This document shows, one piece after another, positions 24,814-32,253 of a DNA stretch of 64,000 bases. Position numbers and translations under genes: made by a program. This stretch comes from an uncultured Ruminococcus sp. (lineage in GTDB: Bacteria > Bacillota > Clostridia > Lachnospirales > Lachnospiraceae): the NCBI GenBank assembly GCA_900541505.1, contig UQKK01000005.1, positions 62,001 to 126,000 of the forward strand. Direction: 5' to 3'. The notes under the pieces were generated by a model that was not told the origin of the DNA, ran no database searches, and saw only the letters and a program-made list of their open reading frames with translations. Position 1 is the first letter of the stretch, and each line of letters opens with the position of its first letter.

Positions 24814-25929
24814 ATGTACAGATATCAGCATAAAATGATGGAGAAAGAAGCAATCTATATCGCCGGACCGGAATGCTTTTACACTTACGGCTATGATGCG
24901 CTGGGGGCGATGAAAGCTAGGGCGGAGGCAGTCGGCTGCAAGGTGACGCTGCCGAACAGCGACCCGCTGGATATGGAAAACCCGGACCTTCAGAAACGGG
25001 CGGACAGTATTTTCGCCAATCTTGAGAAGGTGATGCTGGATACCACGGCAATCATCGCGGACCTGGAGGCATACAGAGGTTCCGAGCCGGACAGCGGCAC
25101 GATTTATGAGATTGGGATGGCGTACGCCAAGGGCGCGAAGTGCTACGGATACACCAGGGATAAGAGAAGCTTTGCCACGAAAAATGTCAACGCCTTTCTG
25201 AATGGGAAAGAACCGGAGGACGAGTTGGGAAACAAGGGCATGTACCTTGCGCTTCCGTTCGCGCCGTCTATCATCGGCTCCACGAAAATCATCGAGGGAG
25301 ATTTTGACGACTGTCTGAAAATGATGGTGCGTGACGTGGAGGAAGAGTACAAGCACAAAGCGGACAGAGGCTACTATGTAGATTACTCTAAATCCCGCAC
25401 CGTGAAGAAAGAAGATGCACCCCTTGTCTATCTGGCAGGCGTGGGGCGCTACCGCGACGATGCGGAGGAAGTCTTCGCGAAGATGAAGGAAATCTGCAGA
25501 AAATACGGTCTGAACGCGGTGACACCGATGGACCAGGCGCCGGGTGTGAAGAAGGTAGAGACGGACAACCCCTATACCTGGGCGTCCAATGTCTTCGATA
25601 ATTATCAGCAGCACGTGCGCAACTGCGATGTCATCATCGCAGATTTGAACGACTACCGGGGATATGAGGTCAACAACGATGTGGGCTTCGAGTGCGGCAT
25701 GGGCTTCCAGCTCGGTAAGAAGCTCTACGGATATATGAAGGACACCTCCCCGCTTGTAGAGAGGATTCCTCACTTAGGAGAAGAAGCAGAGTTCAGGGAG
25801 CAGACGGGAAGCAACGTAGAGAATTTTAATTATCCGTGCAACCTGATGTTCTCCTGTTCCATGAAGATTTTCGAGGGAGAGTTTGAGAAAATCGTACAGC
25901 AGGTGGCGAAAGACTTAGAGGGGAAATAG
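24814..25929 (+). CDS. Fused double-module nucleoside 2-deoxyribosyltransferase
   Basis: A 371-residue protein made of two nucleoside 2-deoxyribosyltransferase (NDT) modules in tandem; ordinary NDT proteins are about 150 residues. Module 1 (about residues 10-165): AIYIAGPECF, AIIADLEAYRG and the catalytic-Glu segment SGTIYEIGMAYAKGAKCYGY. Module 2 (about 200-365): LVYLAGVGRY, VIIADLNDYRG and VGFECGMGFQLGKKLYGYM. Both keep the Asp and Glu positions, so both could be active; NDTs work as oligomers with sites at subunit interfaces, and a fusion may build that interface in one chain (inference). NDT swaps bases between deoxynucleosides or hydrolyses them. A GGGGTGG site precedes ATG 24814. Confidence 0.87.
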   Translation: MYRYQHKMMEKEAIYIAGPECFYTYGYDALGAMKARAEAVGCKVTLPNSDPLDMENPDLQKRADSIFANLEKVMLDTTAIIADLEAYRGSEPDSGTIYEIGMAYAKGAKCYGYTRDKRSFATKNVNAFLNGKEPEDELGNKGMYLALPFAPSIIGSTKIIEGDFDDCLKMMVRDVEEEYKHKADRGYYVDYSKSRTVKKEDAPLVYLAGVGRYRDDAEEVFAKMKEICRKYGLNAVTPMDQAPGVKKVETDNPYTWASNVFDNYQQHVRNCDVIIADLNDYRGYEVNNDVGFECGMGFQLGKKLYGYMKDTSPLVERIPHLGEEAEFREQTGSNVENFNYPCNLMFSCSMKIFEGEFEKIVQQVAKDLEGK

Positions 25930-25953
25930 GACTTTTTAGAAGGAGGAAGGAAG

Positions 25954-26655
25954 ATGGGAACACCACATAACCGCGCCGAGGTCGGCGATATTGCAGAAAA
26001 AATACTGCTTCCGGGCGACCCGCTGCGCGCAAAATTCATCGCGGAGAATTTTCTGGAGAATGCGGTATGCTACAATGATGTCCGGGGAATGTACGGATAC
26101 ACAGGGATTTACAAGGGCGAGAGAGTGTCGGTCCAGGGGACCGGGATGGGAATGCCGTCCATGCATATCTATGCAAATGAACTGATGGAAGTATACAAGG
26201 TGAAGAAACTTATCCGCGTGGGAACCTGCGGAAGCCTGCGCGAAGATGTGCATTTAAAGGATGTCGTCATTGCCATCGGTTCCACCACGGACTCCAATAT
26301 GAACAAAGACCGCTTCGGCAGTATTTCGTTTGCTCCTACGGCGAGCTTCAGCCTGTTAAAGCGGGCGTATGAGATTGCCATGGAGGAGAAGGTGTCTGCC
26401 ATTGTGAGCAATGTTTTTACCAGCGACAAATTCTATGATGACAACGCGCAGCAGAAGAACAGTCTGTTAGCTTCCTACGGGATTGCGGCGGTGGATATGG
26501 AGACATGCGAGCTGTACACACTGGCGGCGAAGCATCACACAGAAGCGCTGACCATGCTGACAGTCAGCGACCATCTGATTACCGGGGAAAAGTGTACGAC
26601 AGAAGAGAGACAGACGTCTTTTAATGATATGATAAAAGTGGCGCTTGAGATATAA
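25954..26655 (+). CDS. deoD: Purine-nucleoside phosphorylase, DeoD type
   Basis: Hexameric-type PNP of 233 residues that converts purine (deoxy)nucleosides and phosphate to base and (deoxy)ribose-1-phosphate. Seen: NRAEVGDIAEKILLPGDP with the phosphate-binding GDPLRAK, YTGIYKGERVSV, IRVGTCGSL near residue 88, and the purine/ribose motif AAVDMETCELYTLA near 178. The catalytic Asp is in TVSDHLITGE near 205. AAGGAGGAAG precedes ATG 25954, 24 bases after the NDT gene. It completes a set of four nucleoside-cleaving enzymes in one cluster. Confidence 0.95.
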   Translation: MGTPHNRAEVGDIAEKILLPGDPLRAKFIAENFLENAVCYNDVRGMYGYTGIYKGERVSVQGTGMGMPSMHIYANELMEVYKVKKLIRVGTCGSLREDVHLKDVVIAIGSTTDSNMNKDRFGSISFAPTASFSLLKRAYEIAMEEKVSAIVSNVFTSDKFYDDNAQQKNSLLASYGIAAVDMETCELYTLAAKHHTEALTMLTVSDHLITGEKCTTEERQTSFNDMIKVALEI

Positions 26656-26681
26656 TATCAGAGGGAGATGACTCCCGCGCC

Positions 26682-26701
26682 AAGACTCGCGGGCGAGTCT
26701 T
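26682..26701. repeat. Hairpin between deoD and the ribokinase gene
   Basis: Perfect 8-bp stem AAGACTCG with CGAGTCTT around a four-base loop, with no following T-run. More likely an mRNA processing or stability element than a terminator. Confidence 0.55.
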
Positions 26702-26773
26702 GAACGGGAAAGTAAACTGCGGTGTGCCCTTTGGGGGATGGACCGCGCAGGATGAAAGAAAGGAATGTAGACT

Positions 26774-27661
26774 GTGAAAGTATTGAATTTTGGTTCCTTG
26801 AATTATGACTATGTTTACCAGGTAGACCATATGGTGCGCGCCGGGGAGACGCTTGCCTCCGCGGGGATGGAGCGTTTCTTTGGCGGGAAAGGCTTAAATC
26901 AGTCCATCGCTCTGGCAAAGGCAGGGGTGCCGGTGTACCACGCCGGACAGGTCGGCGAGGACGGGGAGGCATTTCTTGACCTGTGCCGGGAGAATCATGT
27001 GGATACTTCCTATATCCGCACACTGCCGGGAAAGAGCGGACATACCATCATCCAGGTAGATAAGACGGCGCAGAACTGTATCCTCCTCTACGGCGGGACG
27101 AACCGGGAGATAACAGAAGAATTTATCGACACGGTCCTTTCGGATTTTGGCAAGGGAGATATCCTTCTTCTGCAAAACGAAGTCAATCTTTTGGATGTCA
27201 TCATCGATAAGGCGTACGAGAAGGGAATGACGATTATCTTAAATCCCTCGCCCTTTGACGAGGCGCTGTCCGCCTGTGATATGACTAAGATTTCTATCTT
27301 CCTCATGAATGAGGTGGAGGGAGAGCAGATGACCGGGGAAAAGGAACCGGAAAAGATTCTTTCCTGCATGAAGGAAAAATATCCTGAGGCACAGGTTGTC
27401 CTGACACTGGGCTCTGACGGCTCCGTCTACCAGTACAAAGAGGAGTGCTATTCCCAGGAAATCGTAAAAGTAAAGGCAGTGGATACCACCGCTGCCGGGG
27501 ATACCTTTACCGGATATTTTGTGGCAGGACTTTTGGAGGGAAAGCCCATCCCGGATACACTGCTTCGGTGCGCTAAAGCCTCAGCAATCGCGGTGTCCAG
27601 AAAGGGCGCGGCGCCTTCCATTCCCTACAAAGAAGAGGTGGAAGAATTCAGCAAATTTTGA
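26774..27661 (+). CDS. rbsK: Ribokinase (PfkB family)
   Basis: A 295-residue PfkB kinase. Seen: the N-terminal sugar-binding signature FFGGKGLNQSIALAKAG near residues 36-52, ILNPSPF near 156, and the intact C-terminal signature VDTTAAGDTFTGYF near residues 239-252 with the catalytic Asp. It therefore contrasts with the altered PfkB at 20400. Ribokinases phosphorylate ribose at O5; related deoxyribokinases cannot be excluded. GTG 26774 is the start, with AAAGGA upstream and the family N-terminus VLNFGSLNYD directly following. It would funnel ribose from the nucleoside hydrolase into the pentose phosphate pathway. Last gene before a new promoter at 27682. Confidence 0.9.
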   Translation: MKVLNFGSLNYDYVYQVDHMVRAGETLASAGMERFFGGKGLNQSIALAKAGVPVYHAGQVGEDGEAFLDLCRENHVDTSYIRTLPGKSGHTIIQVDKTAQNCILLYGGTNREITEEFIDTVLSDFGKGDILLLQNEVNLLDVIIDKAYEKGMTIILNPSPFDEALSACDMTKISIFLMNEVEGEQMTGEKEPEKILSCMKEKYPEAQVVLTLGSDGSVYQYKEECYSQEIVKVKAVDTTAAGDTFTGYFVAGLLEGKPIPDTLLRCAKASAIAVSRKGAAPSIPYKEEVEEFSKF

Positions 27662-27681
27662 ATACAAAGCGGAAAAATGTT

Positions 27682-27710
27682 TTGACATTTTTTTCAAGCT
27701 GTGATAGAAT
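27682..27710 (+). promoter_or_regulatory. Sigma-A promoter of the molybdenum hydroxylase operon
   Basis: Perfect TTGACA (27682-27687), 17-base spacer, TAGAAT (27705-27710). The predicted transcript starts at or a few bases before a hairpin with a T-run at 27723-27760. Confidence 0.8.
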
Positions 27711-27722
27711 GGCTACGCTTAC

Positions 27723-27760
27723 AAGGTGCGAATGACGGACAATGCATTTGCACCTTTTTT
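27723..27760 (+). terminator. Leader terminator/attenuator before the molybdenum hydroxylase genes
   Basis: A 12-bp stem (AAGGTGCGAATG with CATTTGCACCTT, one G-U pair) and a ten-base loop, followed by six T residues (27755-27760), two of them within the stem arm. Because a promoter lies immediately upstream, it would terminate that transcript after about 45 nt unless countered. It might also serve the ribokinase transcript. Confidence 0.75.
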
Positions 27761-27767
27761 CATTTTA

Positions 27768-27795
27768 GTTGAAGTGGGCTTGCCCACTTTGTTCT
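27768..27795. repeat. Intergenic hairpin repeat, copy B
   Basis: Palindrome AAGTGGGC/GCCCACTT with a two-base loop, preceded by GTTG and followed by TTGTTCT; counterpart of 14191-14218. The remaining leader to 27885 shows no further structure that I can name. Confidence 0.6.
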
Positions 27796-27885
27796 GTCAG
27801 CAGGACGATACGATTCGCTTAGTTTTGGAATCATGTGGGGCATGGAATTTTACGCGGGAGAGCACAGTGAGAAAGGAGAACCGTT

Positions 27886-28689
27886 TTGATTGCGATTGAT
27901 AATTATGTGAAACCGAAGACGCTGGAGGAGGCGTATGAGCTCAACCAGGCGAGAAACAGCAGGGTGATGGGAGGCATGATGTGGATGCGGCTGGGAAACG
28001 CCAGAGTGAAGACTCTCATTGACCTGTCCGGGCTGGGGCTTAACGAGATTGAGGAGACGGACCATGTGTTTCGGATTGGCGCCATGTGTACATTGCGCCA
28101 GCTGGAAGAATGTGAGGGATTAAAAGAGTGGTATGGCGATGGGATTGCCGAATCCATCCGCCACATCGTAGGTGTGCAGTTTCGCAACCAGGCGACAGTG
28201 GGAGGCAGTATTTACGGGAGGTTCGGGTTTTCCGACGTGCTGACTGCCCTTCTTGCGCTGGATACCTTTGTGGAGCTGTACAACGGCGGAACCATCCGCC
28301 TGTCGGAGTTTGTGAACCGCAAAAAAGACAAGGATATCCTGCTGTCCGTTATCATCCGTAAAAGCGAGCGGAAGTTCCACTACTCTTCTGTGCGGCAGAC
28401 AAAGACGGATTTCCCGGTACTGGCATGTGCGGTGGTGACAGGTATGGTGCATGGAAAGGAATCCTGGTATTTTTCCGTGGGAGCCAGACCGATGAAGGCG
28501 AAGCTCATCGAAAAATTGTGGGAAGTGCCAAAGGATGCAAACGAAACGCTGCTCGCCGAATATGCGGCGCAGGCAGCGGCAGAATTTGAATACGGCAGCA
28601 ATATGCGGGGGAGCGCGCAGTACCGGAAGCATTTGGCAGAAGTGCTCATCCGGCGGGCGATGCAGTCGATTTTAGCGGAGGAAGCGTAA
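27886..28689 (+). CDS. Molybdenum hydroxylase, FAD-binding subunit (XdhB/CoxM-like)
   Basis: Medium subunit of a xanthine-dehydrogenase-type enzyme, 267 residues. Seen: an N-terminal region beginning AIDNYVKPKTLEEAYEL, LIDLSGLGLNEIE, IGAMCTLRQLEE, and the FAD-contact segment IVGVQFRNQATVGGSIYGRF near residues 87-106, followed by the C-terminal CO_deh_flav_C-like half. It passes electrons from the iron-sulfur subunit to FAD. TTG 27886 is the start, with AAAGGAG upstream and no suitable ATG. One base separates its stop from the iron-sulfur gene. The subunit order FAD, 2Fe-2S, Mo is shared with many clostridial purine or N-heterocycle hydroxylases. Confidence 0.9.
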   Translation: MIAIDNYVKPKTLEEAYELNQARNSRVMGGMMWMRLGNARVKTLIDLSGLGLNEIEETDHVFRIGAMCTLRQLEECEGLKEWYGDGIAESIRHIVGVQFRNQATVGGSIYGRFGFSDVLTALLALDTFVELYNGGTIRLSEFVNRKKDKDILLSVIIRKSERKFHYSSVRQTKTDFPVLACAVVTGMVHGKESWYFSVGARPMKAKLIEKLWEVPKDANETLLAEYAAQAAAEFEYGSNMRGSAQYRKHLAEVLIRRAMQSILAEEA

Positions 28690-28690
28690 G

Positions 28691-29152
28691 ATGGAAGTAC
28701 GGTTTATATTGAATGGAAAACAGACAATGGCGGAGGTCAACGCGGATTCGATTCTCCTGAACGTTTTAAGAGATTTGGGCTGCCGCAGTGTGAAATGCGG
28801 CTGTGAGACGACCAACTGCGGACTGTGTACAGTGTGGATAGACGGAAAATCCCGTCTCTCCTGCTCGGTGCTGGCGGCATCGGTGGAAGGAAGCGAGATT
28901 ACCACCCTGGAAGGTGTTGAGGAAGAGGCGGCGGAGTTTGGCGCCTTTCTCGCCAATGAGGGGGCGGAGCAGTGCGGATTTTGTTCTCCCGGGTTTATCA
29001 TGAACGTGCTTGCCATGAAACGGGAACTTCAAAATCCTTCCCTGGAGGAAATCAAGGAATATCTTGCCGGAAATCTGTGCAGATGTACCGGCTATATGGG
29101 ACAATTGCGGGCGATTCAGAAATACATGGAGGTGAAGGGATGGAAAGCATAA
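28691..29152 (+). CDS. Molybdenum hydroxylase, [2Fe-2S] subunit (XdhC/CoxS-like)
   Basis: Small subunit of 153 residues binding two [2Fe-2S] clusters. Seen: the plant-ferredoxin motif CGCETTNCGLCTVWIDGK near residues 36-53, a further cluster-1 Cys in RLSCSVL, then cluster-2 motifs CGFCSPGFIM near 97 and LCRCTGY near 132. All eight cysteines are present. It connects the Mo active site to FAD. ATG 28691 follows the FAD gene by one base, and its end overlaps the large subunit gene by 13 bases, so the three subunits are translationally coupled. Confidence 0.93.
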   Translation: MEVRFILNGKQTMAEVNADSILLNVLRDLGCRSVKCGCETTNCGLCTVWIDGKSRLSCSVLAASVEGSEITTLEGVEEEAAEFGAFLANEGAEQCGFCSPGFIMNVLAMKRELQNPSLEEIKEYLAGNLCRCTGYMGQLRAIQKYMEVKGWKA

Positions 29153-31446
29153 AAGAACTGAAAATGGTAAATCAGCCGGTGCCGAAGGTGGATGCACAGG
29201 CATTGGTAACGGGCAAAGGAGTCTACACCAACGACCTGGCGCCAGCGGACTGTCTGGCGGTAAAAGTGCTGCGAAGCCCTCACGCTCATGCGCTGATTGA
29301 GGACATCAATCTGACGCGCGCCCTGGCAGTCCCAGGAATCGAATGTATTTTGACATACAAAGACTGTCCTGATAAACGGTTTACCATGGCGGGGCAGACT
29401 TACCCGGAGCCCAGCCCCTACGACCGCCTGATTCTGGATGAGCGTGTCCGTTTTGTGGGAGATGCCGTGGCAATCGTGGCAGGGAGAGACGAAGCGTCTG
29501 TTAAAAAGGCGATGAAACTCATAAAAGTGAGATACAAGGTTCTGGAGCCGCTTTTGGATTTTCGCAAAGCGAAGGATAATCCGATTCTTGTGCATCCGGA
29601 GGAGAATTGGAAAAGCCTGTGCCCGGTGGGAGCGGACAATAAGAGAAACTTATGCGCCCACGAGGTGAGCGAGGACGGAGATATCGAGGCAGTGCTCAAA
29701 TCCTGTGACTATGTGGTGGACAGGGTGTATCACACCAAGGCAAACCAGCAGGCGATGATGGAGACCTTTCGCACCTATACATACATGGATGCTTATGGGA
29801 GGCTGAATATTGTCTCTTCCACCCAGGTGCCTTTCCATATCCGCCGGATTCTGGCAAATGCGCTGGATATCCCGAAGCATAAAGTCCGGGTGATAAAACC
29901 GCGAATCGGCGGCGGATTTGGAGCGAAGCAGACCTCTGTCTCGGAAGTGTACCCGGCGCTAGTGACATGGAAGACCGGGAAACCGGCAAAAATTATTTAT
30001 ACAAGGGAAGAATCCCTGACCGCATCTTCCCCGCGCCACGAGATGGAGATGCACGTGCGCTTAGGAGCGGACAAAGACGGCAGGATTCGCGGAATCGACC
30101 TGTATACCCTTTCCAACACAGGGGCGTTCGGGGAGCACGGTCCCACGACGGTGGGGCTTTCCGGTCATAAATCCATCCCTCTCTACGGGAAGGCGGAAGC
30201 ATACCGCTTTGTCTATGATGTGGTGTACACCAACGTTATGTCTGCCGGGGCTTACCGCGGCTACGGCGCGACCCAGGGAATCTTCGCGGTGGAATCCGCG
30301 GTCAATGAACTGGCGGAAATACTCGGTATGGACCCCACCGTGCTCAGGGAAAAGAATATGGTGCGGGAAGGACAGGTCATGCCCGCCTACTATGGGGAGA
30401 CGGCGAACAGCTGCGCTCTCGACAAATGTATGGCGCGCGCCAAAGAGATGATTGGATGGGATGAAAAATATCCCTGCCGGGATATGGGAAACGGCAAAAT
30501 CCGTGGCGTGGGAGTTGCCATGGCGATGCAGGGCTCCGGTATTTCCGGGGTAGATACGGCGTCGGCGGCAATCAAGGTCAATGATGACGGCTTTTACAGT
30601 CTGCTGATTGGCGCTACGGATATGGGGACCGGGTGCGATACCATTCTGGCACAGATGGCGGCGGAATGCCTGGAATGTGAGATGGACGATATTGTTGTCC
30701 ACGGCGTGGATACAGACTCCTCTCCCTATGACTGCGGTTCCTATGCCTCCAGTACCACCTATGTAACCGGGATGGCGGTAGTGAAAACCTGCGAGACACT
30801 GCGTGAGAAGCTGTGCGAGCGCGGCGCAGAGTATCTGAACTGTGCCGTGGAGGATACAGAATTTGACGGAGAAAAAGTCATCAACTTAAAAACAGGAGAG
30901 TCCATCACCCGCGCGGAAATCGGAAACCGTGTGATGTGTAATAATGGAAAAGCCCTCTCTGCCAGCGAAGCCTTTTCTTCTCCGATTTCTCCGCCGCCAT
31001 TTATGGTCGGCATGGCAGAGGTGGAGATTGACACAGAGACCGGAGTGGTGGAGCCCATCGACTATGTGGCTGTGGTGGACTGCGGAACCGTCGTGAATCC
31101 CAATCTGGCGCGGGTGCAGGTAGAGGGCGGGATTTCCCAGGGTATCGGCATGGCGCTGTATGAAGATGTTGTCTATAGTGCCAAAGGGAAAAATTACAGT
31201 AATTCCTTCATGCAGTACAAAATTCCAAGCCGCCTGGATGTGGGAACCATCCGCGTGGAATTTGAGAGCAGTTACGAACCCAGCGGACCTTTTGGGGCGA
31301 AGTCCATCGGGGAGATTGTCATCAATACACCATCCCCTGCAATCTCCAATGCCATCCAGAATGCGGTGGGAGTAATTGAACGGGAACTGCCTATTACAGC
31401 GGAGAAAATATACCGCGGTATGAAAAAGAACATTCACTCCTTCTGA
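29140..31446 (+). CDS. Molybdenum hydroxylase, molybdopterin-binding catalytic subunit (XdhA/CoxL-like)
   Basis: Large catalytic subunit of 768 residues. Seen: the N-terminal a/b hammerhead (GKGVYTNDLAPADCLAVKVLRSPHAHA), the Mo-cofactor motifs GGGFGAKQ and AYRGYGATQG, a Gln-rich QGSGISG loop, GATDMGTGCDTILAQ, and the C-terminal FGAKSIGE containing the catalytic Glu. The enzyme hydroxylates an N-heterocycle or purine with water as oxygen source (family knowledge); the substrate cannot be fixed. Proximity of adenine deaminase and nucleoside cleavage enzymes favours hypoxanthine, xanthine or a modified purine. ATG 29140 follows GGAGGTGA. The 3' end overlaps a convergent GNAT gene by 13 bases. 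moaC for its cofactor lies at 60.4 kb. Confidence 0.92.
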   Translation: MESIKELKMVNQPVPKVDAQALVTGKGVYTNDLAPADCLAVKVLRSPHAHALIEDINLTRALAVPGIECILTYKDCPDKRFTMAGQTYPEPSPYDRLILDERVRFVGDAVAIVAGRDEASVKKAMKLIKVRYKVLEPLLDFRKAKDNPILVHPEENWKSLCPVGADNKRNLCAHEVSEDGDIEAVLKSCDYVVDRVYHTKANQQAMMETFRTYTYMDAYGRLNIVSSTQVPFHIRRILANALDIPKHKVRVIKPRIGGGFGAKQTSVSEVYPALVTWKTGKPAKIIYTREESLTASSPRHEMEMHVRLGADKDGRIRGIDLYTLSNTGAFGEHGPTTVGLSGHKSIPLYGKAEAYRFVYDVVYTNVMSAGAYRGYGATQGIFAVESAVNELAEILGMDPTVLREKNMVREGQVMPAYYGETANSCALDKCMARAKEMIGWDEKYPCRDMGNGKIRGVGVAMAMQGSGISGVDTASAAIKVNDDGFYSLLIGATDMGTGCDTILAQMAAECLECEMDDIVVHGVDTDSSPYDCGSYASSTTYVTGMAVVKTCETLREKLCERGAEYLNCAVEDTEFDGEKVINLKTGESITRAEIGNRVMCNNGKALSASEAFSSPISPPPFMVGMAEVEIDTETGVVEPIDYVAVVDCGTVVNPNLARVQVEGGISQGIGMALYEDVVYSAKGKNYSNSFMQYKIPSRLDVGTIRVEFESSYEPSGPFGAKSIGEIVINTPSPAISNAIQNAVGVIERELPITAEKIYRGMKKNIHSF

Positions 31447-31916
31447 TAGGCGAGTCTCTCGGTACCGTCATCGGTATAAATGATTCCGCACTGTGAAAAA
31501 CCGTTTTTCTTAAGCAAGTGCTGCATAATGAGATTCTCTCTGTGTGTGTCAATCTTCAGGTTGCGGCACTGCTGAAACGCCCAGTTAAGACAGTAAGTGG
31601 CAGCGCCTTTTACGGTACCGTCGGAAGTGATGCGGTGCACCACACCGTAGGGCAGGTCATTGAGCCAGCTGCCGCTGCGGATTGTCTGGTATGTGGCGTC
31701 CTTTCCGAATTTGTAATAGAAGACTGCGGCAATCCTGCCGTCTGATTCACAGACATAGCTGCTGCCTTCCGCGATATCCTGTTCCACCAGTTCTGTGGAA
31801 GGGTAGGAGCTGCCCCACTGGGAGGGGTTGCCGTTTTCTGACATGAAGACCCTTGCCTTCCGGTAGAGTTCCAGGATGGCATTTAAATCGTTAAAAGTAG
31901 ATTTCCTGATTTTCAT
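31434..31916 (-). CDS. GNAT-family N-acetyltransferase
   Basis: A 160-residue acetyl-CoA-dependent acetyltransferase. Seen: the N-terminal strand MKIRKSTFNDLNAILELYRKAR typical of GNAT folds, GRIAAVFYYKFG, and a C-terminal NLIMQHLLKKNGFSQCG, the conserved helix before the last strands. The acetyl-CoA loop (TVKGAATYCLNWA) is divergent from the usual Q/R-x-x-G-x-G/A. Substrate unknown. AGGTGAT precedes the ATG at 31916. Transcribed toward the molybdenum hydroxylase operon, overlapping its last 13 bases, so there is no space for separate terminators. Confidence 0.85.
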   Translation of the reverse strand: MKIRKSTFNDLNAILELYRKARVFMSENGNPSQWGSSYPSTELVEQDIAEGSSYVCESDGRIAAVFYYKFGKDATYQTIRSGSWLNDLPYGVVHRITSDGTVKGAATYCLNWAFQQCRNLKIDTHRENLIMQHLLKKNGFSQCGIIYTDDGTERLAYQKE

Positions 31917-32048
31917 ATTCGATAAATCACCTCATATTTCGACAAAAAATACATAGCATACAATGAAAATTTGACAAAAGCCGCATGGACTGTATGACAG
32001 TAAAAATGATACAAGTATGGGTCGATTGCGCTTTTGTACAGAGAGAAC

Positions 32049-32084
32049 AGCGTCAGTGTACAAGGAGCATACTGACGCTATTAT
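32049..32084. terminator. Hairpin upstream of the lipoprotein gene (possible terminator)
   Basis: Nine-bp stem AGCGTCAGT/ACTGACGCT (32049-32057, 32071-32079) followed by ATTATTTT. A competing pair, TTGTACA (32034-32040) with TGTACAA (32057-32063), overlaps it. The arm CAGCGTCAG recurs at 34939. The rest of 31917-32253 holds only the promoter listed next. Confidence 0.5.
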
Positions 32085-32182
32085 TTTAAGATAAGACAAG
32101 AAAAATAACAAGCGGGTTTTCTGCTCTTTGTACACAGTATGGCTGAATTGAAACAAGTGGTATTTTCTTTGCTGCAAAAAAC

Positions 32183-32211
32183 TTGACAAGAAAAGATTAC
32201 ATATGTAAGAT
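32183..32211 (+). promoter_or_regulatory. Sigma-A promoter of the lipoprotein gene
   Basis: Perfect TTGACA (32183-32188), 17-base spacer, TAAGAT (32206-32211), about 40 bases before the start codon. Confidence 0.8.
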
Positions 32212-32253
32212 TTAAAGGAGTCAAGGAAATTATACACGAGGAGGCAGACGGAT

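Noticed and set aside
26640..26655. TATAAT-like box at the end of deoD as a promoter of rbsK
   Set aside because: It lies within the coding end of deoD and has no -35 box at the right distance.
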